From Paludibacteraceae bacterium (GTDB taxonomy: Bacteria; Bacteroidota; Bacteroidia; Bacteroidales; Paludibacteraceae), in assembly GCA_017456885.1 (NCBI GenBank), contig JAFTIM010000008.1, positions 1-37,619 on the forward strand: DNA of 37,619 bases, written 5' to 3'. The notes beneath the pieces were generated by a model. The model did not search any database. It was not told the origin of the DNA and saw nothing but the letters and a program-made list of their open reading frames with translations. Both the position numbers and the translations under genes were made by a program. Positions 16,126 through 22,522 of this stretch are shown here, in pieces; the first letter of the stretch is position 1, and each line of letters begins with the position of its first letter.

Positions 16126-18174
16126 ATGAATAGTTTTTTACAATCTATTTCAGAACATTTCTCAACTATTCCATTTCAAGATCCTGTATTGGTTTTTCTA
16201 TTGGTATTATCCATTATTTTGTTCACACCTTTATTATTCCGAAAGATAAAAATACCTTACATCATTGGGTTGATATTGGCGGGTGTGTTGTTTGGACCAC
16301 ACGGGCTTAATTTGCTCGCCAACGACAAAAGTTTTGAACTGCTCGGTAAAGTCGGAATTCTTTACATTATGTTTTTGGCAGGGTTGGATTTGGATTTAAA
16401 GGAATTTAAAGAGAATAAATACAAAAGCATAATTTTTGGATTTTTTACATTTATATTCCCACTATCCATCGGATTTCCCATCTGTCATTATGTTTTAGGA
16501 TTCAGCGTGCAAACAAGTCTGCTGACTGCCGCCATGTTTTCGACCCACACGCTGGTTTCTTACCCGATTGTCAGCAACATGCATCTTTCGCGGAACAAAG
16601 CCGTAACAACCACTATTGGCGGTACCATATTCACCGATACTGCCGTTCTGCTTATTTTGGCGTTTGTTCTCGACCAAAATAGTGGTAGCGGACATACGGC
16701 ATGGGCATGGATGCTTCTTTCGTTAGTGCTTTTTTTGGCAATTATGTTCTTCGTTATTCCAAAAATTTCGGCATGGTTTTTCAAAAAATTTGAGAACGAA
16801 AAACAATCGCATTTCATTTACGCACTATCCATTATGTTTTTTGCCGCATTCATTGCCGAACTTGCAGGTTTAGAGGCGATTATAGGTGCTTTTTTAGCAG
16901 GATTGGTCATGAACCGTTTTATTCCGCACTCATCAGCACTAATGAACCGAATAGAATTTATAGGAAATTCGTTATTCATTCCGTTCTTTCTTATCTCCGT
17001 AGGAATGATGGTGAATCTATCGATATTGCTACAAGGCTTTAACACCATAATAGTCGCCCTTACCCTATCGGTCGTTGCAATTGTCGGAAAATGGCTTGCG
17101 GCATTCGTTACCCAAAAAACGTTCCGATTCTCAAAAGCACAGCGAAATGTTATTTTAGGATTGAGCAGCTCGCATGCAGCTGCTACGCTTGCTATTATTT
17201 TGGCAGGTTTTCAAGCCGGCATTATTGATGAAACCATATTGAACGGAACAATTATTCTGATTCTCATTACTTGCATTTTTTCTTCGTTTGTTACTCAAAA
17301 AGCCGCATCAAAACTTGTAAAAGAAGATAACAATTTACAGGAAGATAAAAAAGAACAAGAAACGCGTATTCTGATTCCGATTGCCAACCCACAAACAAGT
17401 CAGAACCTTATCGAAACGGCTTTATTGATGAAAAATCAGAACAAAAGAGAATCGTTCTACGCATTAAGCATCATAGACGATCCGGAGGCGACACTTCCCC
17501 AACGGCAAAAAGGGCAGCAATTGCTCGAAGAATCAGCCAAAATAGCTGCGGCAAGCGACAACTTGTTGCACACCATCACCCGATACGACATCAATGTCGG
17601 ATCAGGTATTATTCACACCATAAAAGAAAACCATATCACCGATGTCTTTCTTGGAACTTCGCCTGAAACCACGTCAATCACCTTATTGGAGAAAACATCT
17701 GATCGTATCCCGCAACAATTCGAGCAAAATGTTTTTGTATTAAGAAACCGACAACCCGTCAATACCTTAAAACGAATCGTTGTAGCCATTCCTCCACGGT
17801 TAGAAACGGAACCTGGATTTTTGAACTGTTTTAAACGAATCCGAAACCTTTCATTGCAACTCAACACAAAAATCGTATTCTTTTCTACAGAAGAAACAGC
17901 TGCCTATTTAAAAGTCGTTTGCAAAGATAAAAACACAAAACTTGCTGCCGATTTCAGAGATTTACCAAGTTGGGAAGATTTTCTCATTATAAAAAAGATT
18001 ATCAAAGAAAATGATTTGTTGGTTGTTTTTATGGCACGAAAAAATTCAAAAACACACAACAATCTTTTCGGGAAAATACCTTATTATTTGACAAAATTTT
18101 TCCAAGAGTTTGACACGATGCTTATTTTCCCAAAACAGGATAATTCGGAATCCGGAAAAAAGAAATTTTTCTAA
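16126..18174 (+). CDS. CPA2-family cation/proton antiporter with universal-stress-like tail
   Basis: The protein has 682 residues. Residues about 15-405 carry a dozen hydrophobic segments of the Na+/H+ exchanger fold, including PYIIGLILAGVLFGPHGLNL, ILYIMFLAGLDLDLKEF, TAAMFSTHTLVSYPIV and LEAIIGAFLAGLVMNRFIP. The pattern is that of KefB/GerN-type CPA2 transporters in the inner membrane. After a charged linker, residues about 410-675 form a cytoplasmic domain that starts ETRILIPIANPQTSQNLIETA and resembles tandem universal-stress-protein folds, likely a regulatory nucleotide-sensing part. There is no RCK/TrkA-N domain. K+ or Na+ as the ion is not decided by the sequence. A two-part promoter precedes it, and its stop is 6 bases from the convergent EEP gene. 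Confidence 0.9.
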   Translation: MNSFLQSISEHFSTIPFQDPVLVFLLVLSIILFTPLLFRKIKIPYIIGLILAGVLFGPHGLNLLANDKSFELLGKVGILYIMFLAGLDLDLKEFKENKYKSIIFGFFTFIFPLSIGFPICHYVLGFSVQTSLLTAAMFSTHTLVSYPIVSNMHLSRNKAVTTTIGGTIFTDTAVLLILAFVLDQNSGSGHTAWAWMLLSLVLFLAIMFFVIPKISAWFFKKFENEKQSHFIYALSIMFFAAFIAELAGLEAIIGAFLAGLVMNRFIPHSSALMNRIEFIGNSLFIPFFLISVGMMVNLSILLQGFNTIIVALTLSVVAIVGKWLAAFVTQKTFRFSKAQRNVILGLSSSHAAATLAIILAGFQAGIIDETILNGTIILILITCIFSSFVTQKAASKLVKEDNNLQEDKKEQETRILIPIANPQTSQNLIETALLMKNQNKRESFYALSIIDDPEATLPQRQKGQQLLEESAKIAAASDNLLHTITRYDINVGSGIIHTIKENHITDVFLGTSPETTSITLLEKTSDRIPQQFEQNVFVLRNRQPVNTLKRIVVAIPPRLETEPGFLNCFKRIRNLSLQLNTKIVFFSTEETAAYLKVVCKDKNTKLAADFRDLPSWEDFLIIKKIIKENDLLVVFMARKNSKTHNNLFGKIPYYLTKFFQEFDTMLIFPKQDNSESGKKKFF

Positions 18175-18180
18175 AGCGCA

Positions 18181-19269
18181 TTATTTCAAAATCACTCTGC
18201 CCAAAACAGGGTCGTGATCAGATAAATTGATATGGAAAATTTCGCAATCAACCGGCAAAAATTCTGCCGAAGCAAAAATATAATCAATGCGCAGAAACAT
18301 TGCCATATCGTGATAAGTATAATTAAAACCACAAGCCGTGGAAACATACAAATCTTGTAGATTGCCTTTTATTTTCTGATATGTGTAGGAAATCGGCATA
18401 TCATTAAAATCGCCACAAACAATGGTTTTATAAGGCGACTGCCTAACGGCATAAGCCACTTCGTCGGCTTGTTTGGCTCTAACCTTAAAGGCCGAACCCA
18501 ACTTACGCAACAACGATTCGGTTAACATTAACGTTTCTTGTGTCAATATCTCTTCCGAATGTAAATCGTTGACTTCTTTCTTTTCTTTCGACGAAATTTT
18601 TACCGATTCCAAATGGTTATTGAACACACGAATCGTATCCTTGCCCACAACAATATCCGAAAAAATAGAAATATTGTATTTCGAATCATAAAAAATCTTT
18701 TGCTTCTTTATAATCGGATATTTTGAAAAAGTAACTACTCCGTAATCTTTGCTTTTAAACTGATTTTTGTACCAAACATGTTGATACGGATAATACTTTT
18801 TAAATTGCCGGAAAACTTTATCTCGTTCTCTGTCAAGATTTGAATTTTTATAAAAGCCGAACTCTTGTAAACAAACGATGTCAGGATTTTTGCGTTCAAT
18901 AAAAGAGAAGATGGAGTCAAACTGCTTTCCTCCTCTAAATATGGCGACATTATAACTTAAAATAGAGAGTTGCCGCTCTCCGTCCGACACCGTAGGAGTC
19001 GGTTTCAACGACAGCGGAAAAACGTTTCTTGTATATACCGTACACAATAATAAAGCTGATAAGGAAATAATAAAAAACCATTTTCTTGCACATATCCAAA
19101 ACAGACAAAAAACAACATTCAGAATCAAAAAAAATGGGTACAACAAGCCAAAATAAGGCAACAAAGCATTTTGTTCCGGACTTATTTTAGTACATAATAC
19201 GCCTAATGCCAAACATAAAATCAGCGTTAAGTTTAACACCAACAATGTATATTTGAACACTTTACGCAT
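18181..19269 (-). CDS. Membrane-anchored endonuclease/exonuclease/phosphatase (EEP) family protein
   Basis: The 362-residue protein has three hydrophobic segments within residues 1-90, then an EEP domain (about 100-362). All catalytic motifs of the DNase I-like fold can be followed: LSILSYNVAIF (Asn), PDIVCLQEFG (metal-binding Glu), RVFNNHLES (His), IVCGDFNDMP (Asp/Asn), LRIDYIFAS (Asp) and LSDHDPVLG (catalytic His). The domain probably faces the periplasm or cytoplasmic membrane face; substrate could be a phosphodiester in lipid or nucleic acid. It is the third gene after two rhomboid proteases (7-base gap), a grouping that I recognise as conserved beside the HU gene in Bacteroidales. Confidence 0.88.
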   Translation of the reverse strand: MRKVFKYTLLVLNLTLILCLALGVLCTKISPEQNALLPYFGLLYPFFLILNVVFCLFWICARKWFFIISLSALLLCTVYTRNVFPLSLKPTPTVSDGERQLSILSYNVAIFRGGKQFDSIFSFIERKNPDIVCLQEFGFYKNSNLDRERDKVFRQFKKYYPYQHVWYKNQFKSKDYGVVTFSKYPIIKKQKIFYDSKYNISIFSDIVVGKDTIRVFNNHLESVKISSKEKKEVNDLHSEEILTQETLMLTESLLRKLGSAFKVRAKQADEVAYAVRQSPYKTIVCGDFNDMPISYTYQKIKGNLQDLYVSTACGFNYTYHDMAMFLRIDYIFASAEFLPVDCEIFHINLSDHDPVLGRVILK

Positions 19270-19276
19270 AAAACAA

Positions 19277-20155
19277 TTATAACTTTTGACTTTTGTCGAA
19301 CAACCTACGTTTTTCGTCTTCCGTAAGCGAAGTATAGCCCGATTTTTTAACTTTATCTAAAATTTCATCCAACTCCCGCATATCGTTTGCTCGTTGCTGG
19401 TTGTAATCGGCATCGGACGGTGGTCGATAATTATGCTTTTGATACTTTATTTTAGGTTTCGGTTTAAACAAATTTACCACTGCATCTATCAAGCGGTTAA
19501 AAGGTCGAACAATATCTTTCCCTCGTTTCAGAAACAAAATATATAATGCTCCGATTACGGCTCCACCTATATGGGCAAACTCTCCTCCCGCATTCGTCGA
19601 TGTAATGCCAAACATACTCAACAAGACCATTGCACCGGCCACCCATTTCAGTTTCAAACGTCCAATTAAGAACAAATTTATTTCGTAATCGGGCACGTAC
19701 ATCGCCACTGCCAGCACAATAGCCATGAGCGAACCCGACGCTCCAACCAGCATCGAAAAATTTACTTGTTCCGAAAAATATGGGAAAAGATTATATGCTC
19801 CTATATAAGTCAAACCGGCACCGACTCCTCCCAACAGATAAAGACCTAAAAGCTGCCGCTGACTGAAATACTCTAAAAATATCCGACCAAACCACAACAA
19901 ACAAAGCATGTTGAAAAACAGATGAAAGAAGTTGGCATGCATAAACATATAAGTAACCAATGTCCATGGTTTATACATCAATGCAGACAACGACGAAGGC
20001 AACATCAAATAGGATAACGCCAAATTGGCATCAACCTTGAACAAGGTCAATATCAATCCTAAAAATTTAACTATCAGAAAAGCAATTACATTGATATACA
20101 ATAGTATTTGCAAGGTATTTTTCTGCTTCAAAAACGACTTCCAATACAACATCAT
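19277..20155 (-). CDS. Rhomboid intramembrane serine protease (second copy, with C-terminal extension)
   Basis: The ATG at 20155 shares its A with the upstream TGA (TGATG), giving 292 residues. Six or so membrane segments occupy residues 15-210. The catalytic serine is S140 in LVGASGSLMAI and the catalytic histidine is H195 in EFAHIGGAVIGALY; FMHANFFHLFFNML (71-84) is the conserved loop-1/TM2 region. The protein should cleave membrane proteins within the bilayer. A cytoplasmic tail follows (210-292), with a basic KPKPKIKYQKHNYRP linker and a short helical domain, LDEILDKVKKSGYTSLTEDE, often found at the end of Bacteroidetes rhomboids. The preceding gene is a second rhomboid. Confidence 0.93.
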   Translation of the reverse strand: MMLYWKSFLKQKNTLQILLYINVIAFLIVKFLGLILTLFKVDANLALSYLMLPSSLSALMYKPWTLVTYMFMHANFFHLFFNMLCLLWFGRIFLEYFSQRQLLGLYLLGGVGAGLTYIGAYNLFPYFSEQVNFSMLVGASGSLMAIVLAVAMYVPDYEINLFLIGRLKLKWVAGAMVLLSMFGITSTNAGGEFAHIGGAVIGALYILFLKRGKDIVRPFNRLIDAVVNLFKPKPKIKYQKHNYRPPSDADYNQQRANDMRELDEILDKVKKSGYTSLTEDEKRRLFDKSQKL

Positions 20156-20907
20156 CAACTATAAAGTTTACCTTTTTTCTTCCAATACAAAATAAGTATC
20201 GCACCAAATATCATTCCTCCAAGATGTGCAAAGTGAGCCACATTGTCGGCAGAAAAATTAGCGACCCCTAAAAACAACTCTGCCACTGCATACAACACTA
20301 CAAAAACACGCGCCTTAATCGGTATCGGGAAAAACAACATCATCAATTTTGCATCGGGGAATAGCCAACCAAATGCCAGCAAAATACCAAAAACAGCCCC
20401 TGATGCTCCTACCGTTAGGGGTACATCAGCCATTTGTCGTGCCATTTCTATCATATTCAACGATGTCAGACCTGCAACATTGTCGAAACGAAACCACTTT
20501 CGTAAAGCCGGCTCTATCGCATTCAAAGCATCTACGTTGCCACTATTCAACACCGACAACAGTGGTTGATATTCCCATGTCCAAACGGCTTGCTGTATAA
20601 GTCCCGCTCCAACGCCTGTTACCATATAGAATAGCAGAAACTTACGACTCCCCCACACTCTCTCTATCACAACGCCAAACATATATACCGCAAACATGTT
20701 AAAAAACAGATGGCTGAATCCACCATGCATAAACATATATGTAATCAACTGAACAAGATTGAAGTGCTCCGATGCCCAGTAGTGCATACCCAGATAAGAA
20801 GTATATTGTGGAAATGCCAACGAACCCAACCACATCAACACATTGATAATTATCAGGTTGTTAACCACCGGTGTCCCATTCTCTTTAAAGGATTGAGTTA
20901 TATTCAT
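20155..20907 (-). CDS. Rhomboid intramembrane serine protease (first copy)
   Basis: The start is placed at ATG 20907 (MNITQSFKENG; 250 residues). The upstream in-frame ATG at 20928 lies within two bases of the -7 element (20926-20933), so it would be upstream of the transcript. The catalytic serine is S169 in LTVGASGAVFGI and the catalytic histidine is H228 in HFAHLGGMIFGA. FMHGGFSHLFFNMFA (59-73) is the conserved HxxxxHxxxN region. About 60 polar residues (105-165) form a large insertion before the serine helix. It is translationally coupled to a second rhomboid gene by a 1-base overlap, and divergent from HU. Confidence 0.93.
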   Translation of the reverse strand: MNITQSFKENGTPVVNNLIIINVLMWLGSLAFPQYTSYLGMHYWASEHFNLVQLITYMFMHGGFSHLFFNMFAVYMFGVVIERVWGSRKFLLFYMVTGVGAGLIQQAVWTWEYQPLLSVLNSGNVDALNAIEPALRKWFRFDNVAGLTSLNMIEMARQMADVPLTVGASGAVFGILLAFGWLFPDAKLMMLFFPIPIKARVFVVLYAVAELFLGVANFSADNVAHFAHLGGMIFGAILILYWKKKGKLYS

Positions 20908-20925
20908 ATAATACTCTATTTTAAA

Positions 20926-20933
20926 CAAAAGTA
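20926..20933 (-). promoter_or_regulatory. Promoter -7 element of the rhomboid-rhomboid-EEP operon
   Basis: TACTTTTG on the minus strand (TAnnTTTG) places the transcript start near 20920, upstream of ATG 20907 and downstream of ATG 20928. This decides the start of the first rhomboid. Confidence 0.6.
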
Positions 20934-21003
20934 CGAAACATCTTAGTTAAAAAATTTGCTTTTAAGTTTTTTTTAATTCTATAACAAAAAAATTGCTTTT
21001 TCC

Positions 21004-21035
21004 TTTGGTAGTAAAAAAAATCATTTATACATTTG
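21004..21035 (+). promoter_or_regulatory. Strong promoter of the HU gene
   Basis: TTTG (21004-21007), a 20-base spacer and TACATTTG (21028-21035) fit the Bacteroidetes two-part consensus with the preferred spacing. The start codon is 38 bases downstream. A strong promoter suits an abundant nucleoid protein. Confidence 0.75.
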
Positions 21036-21073
21036 TCCCAATGTCATTTTATTAATCTTAATAATTGAAAATT

Positions 21074-21346
21074 ATGAACAAAGGAGATTTGATTGATGTA
21101 ATTGCTGTAGAAGCAGGTATCAGCAAAGCAAGTGCAAAAAAAGCCTTGGAAGCTACTCTTGATGCAGTTAAAGGTGCTCTTGCAAAAGGCGACAAAGTTA
21201 GTTTGATTGGATTCGGAACTTTCTCTGTAGCAGAACGTGCAGCTCGCACAGGTGTTAACTTGCAAACAAAACAAGCTATCACTATTCCTGCTAAAAAAGT
21301 TGCTAAATTCAAAGCCGGTGCAGAATTGGCTGATGCTGTTAAATAA
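21074..21346 (+). CDS. HU-family DNA-binding protein
   Basis: The 90-residue histone-like protein is the normal HU length. The ATG at 21074 opens with MNKGDLIDVIAVEAGISKAS; an in-frame TTG at 21065 is not needed. KGDKVSLIGFGTFSVAERAA (38-57) is the conserved HU core, and RTGVNLQTKQAITIPAKKV covers the DNA-binding arm. The arm carries TGVNLQTKQAITIP where E. coli HU has the RNPQTG-type tip, a variant usual in Bacteroidetes. It acts as a DNA-bending dimer that compacts the nucleoid. It stands alone, with its own strong promoter and a terminator 25 bases past its stop. Confidence 0.95.
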   Translation: MNKGDLIDVIAVEAGISKASAKKALEATLDAVKGALAKGDKVSLIGFGTFSVAERAARTGVNLQTKQAITIPAKKVAKFKAGAELADAVK

Positions 21347-21368
21347 ATTTAGCAGTTCTACAAAATTT

Positions 21369-21397
21369 AAAGGGAAGCCGTTTAGCTTCCCTTTTTT
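21369..21397. terminator. Terminator after HU, probably bidirectional
   Basis: AAAGGGAAGC (21369-21378) and GCTTCCCTTT (21385-21394) form a 10-bp stem with a 6-base loop, followed by T residues. On the minus strand the stem is followed by TTTAAATTTTG, so it could also end transcription of the convergent gene that stops at 21418. Confidence 0.85.
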
Positions 21398-21417
21398 GTT
21401 CCCGAATGAGAAGAATT

Positions 21418-22227
21418 TTATTGATTTACAGTTTTTGACGCACAATAAGTATTATATGTTGGTAAAATCTTCATTGATTTTGTCATAGAAACAGCAAGCA
21501 ATATTAAACTCACAGGTGGTAATAAAATAGTACTCGCTGATGCTATCAGATAAGCATTGGACTGCTTTTCATATTTATATGATTGAGGACAATGTATCGT
21601 TAAAAAATTAACAAATTCTGTTCCTGTCAAAACCATATTACCTCCACAATAACGATAACGTTTTTTCATATTACGTTTTCCTTTGACCCAAACACGTTCA
21701 CAAGTAAAAGGAGGTAAAAAATCATCCTTAAAATCTATAGAATTATAAATGGCATTTGTTTTAAAAGCCTTATAATCTATTCTTCTTATATCTATGATAG
21801 GGATACTTAATACTACATTAGGATTATCAATTCTTCTATACTTAACAACAGTAGTTGTTTCTTCTTCAATAAAGACAGCGATTTTCTTACCTTTTTTAGT
21901 TATTAAAATATCTGCCATTTCTGACTTTTCAGTATCAGATTTTACGGGTGTTATCTCAACAACATTTTCTTTTTTATCTTTTGCATCTTCTTTTACATCA
22001 AATAATTGAACATCTCCATTGTTATAAATAATAGTTTGTAAGTCAGAGGTATAAAAAATAAAGGTTGGACCATCTAAGTTGTTTGTTTTTTTATACTTGA
22101 CTTCTGTTGGCGAAACTTCTATTATCTTTGCCTCAATCTTTTCTGCATTTTTCGTAATAATTACATCTTGTGCATTCAATAGTGATACACATAATACACT
22201 TAGGAGTGTAATACAATACTTTTTCAT
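21418..22227 (-). CDS. Exported protein of unknown function with a duplicated domain
   Basis: The 269-residue protein has a signal peptide (MKKYCITLLSVLCVSLLNAQ). Two related segments follow. The first, residues about 20-76, reads DVIITKNAEKIEAKIIEVSP then EVKYKKTNNLDGPTF. The second, about 105-155, reads DILITKKGKKIAVFIEEETT then VVKYRRIDNPNV. Both share the D-I-I-T-K..K-I....VKY+++.N pattern, so an ancestral duplication is likely; the type is common in exported Bacteroidales proteins. A basic central section (WVKGKRNMKKRYRYCGG) and a hydrophobic helix (about 228-250) come after. I cannot assign a function. It is more AT-rich than its neighbours. It lies downstream of the structured non-coding segment at 22260-22450 and may depend on that promoter. 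Confidence 0.72.
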   Translation of the reverse strand: MKKYCITLLSVLCVSLLNAQDVIITKNAEKIEAKIIEVSPTEVKYKKTNNLDGPTFIFYTSDLQTIIYNNGDVQLFDVKEDAKDKKENVVEITPVKSDTEKSEMADILITKKGKKIAVFIEEETTTVVKYRRIDNPNVVLSIPIIDIRRIDYKAFKTNAIYNSIDFKDDFLPPFTCERVWVKGKRNMKKRYRYCGGNMVLTGTEFVNFLTIHCPQSYKYEKQSNAYLIASASTILLPPVSLILLAVSMTKSMKILPTYNTYCASKTVNQ

Positions 22228-22259
22228 TTTTAAAAAAATTAAATAAAACGATTAGGCAC

Positions 22260-22450
22260 AAAAAAAGCGTGAAACTTAACGTATCCCGCTTGCTGAGGTG
22301 TTTGGCATAACCTTGTAGTACGAAAATAAGTAAGCCCACGCCAAACGTGAGCATTTAACACTTATTCTTTCACTACTTTTTAGTCGCCAAACTTTCAGCA
22401 AGAAAGAAAAAGCTAAAACGCTTTTAATATGTCACTTTGCATTTTGCAAA
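22260..22450 (-). ncRNA. Long imperfect hairpin RNA, candidate 6S-type RNA
   Basis: On the minus strand a TATATTTG promoter element (22464-22457) is followed by about 190 bases that fold back on themselves and end in a run of seven U. The nested pairs in plus coordinates are: AAAAGCGT (22263-22270) with ACGCTTTT (22418-22425); CTTGCTGAGGTGTTTGGC (22289-22306) with GCCAAACTTTCAGCAAG (22386-22402); GTAGT (22315-22319) with ACTAC (22372-22376); AATAAGT (22325-22331) with ACTTATT (22360-22366); and GCCCACG (22334-22340) with CGTGAGC (22346-22352), one mismatch, loop CCAAA. Unpaired stretches of 15 and 18 bases between the first two stems make a large internal bubble. Size, closing stem, central bubble, long interrupted upper hairpin and U-tail are the layout of 6S RNA. 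The alternative is a regulatory leader of the gene at 22227, or a repeat element; I could not compare sequences. Confidence 0.5.
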
Positions 22451-22456
22451 GCGATG

Positions 22457-22464
22457 CAAATATA
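22457..22464 (-). promoter_or_regulatory. Promoter -7 element for the hairpin RNA
   Basis: TATATTTG on the minus strand (TAnnTTTG) would start transcription near 22451, at a small hairpin (CTTTGC-ATTTT-GCAAAG, 22435-22451), just before the long hairpin. The gap to the next coding start (22227) is more than 220 bases, unusually long for a leader here. Confidence 0.55.
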
Positions 22465-22483
22465 CGACTCTTTTTTACTAAAT

Positions 22484-22511
22484 AAAAAAGAGATTGATTA
22501 TTTTCAATCTC
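22484..22511 (-). terminator. Terminator of the ABC exporter gene
   Basis: On the minus strand GAGATTG (22511-22505), an 8-base loop and CAATCTC (22496-22490) are followed by TTTTTT. It separates the exporter gene (stop at 22523) from the hairpin RNA unit. Confidence 0.75.
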
Positions 22512-22522
22512 CTTTATTTCTT

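Noticed and set aside
22133-22354. 73-codon minus-strand frame over the hairpin region
   Set aside because: It runs through the nested inverted repeats and into the start of the next gene in another frame. RNA structure explains the sequence better than protein coding, although similar small frames may be annotated elsewhere.
22260-22430. Hairpin region as a miniature transposable element
   Set aside because: Ends are inverted, but no target-site duplication was found beside them, and the promoter plus U-tail fit an RNA gene better. Finding many copies in the genome would reopen this.
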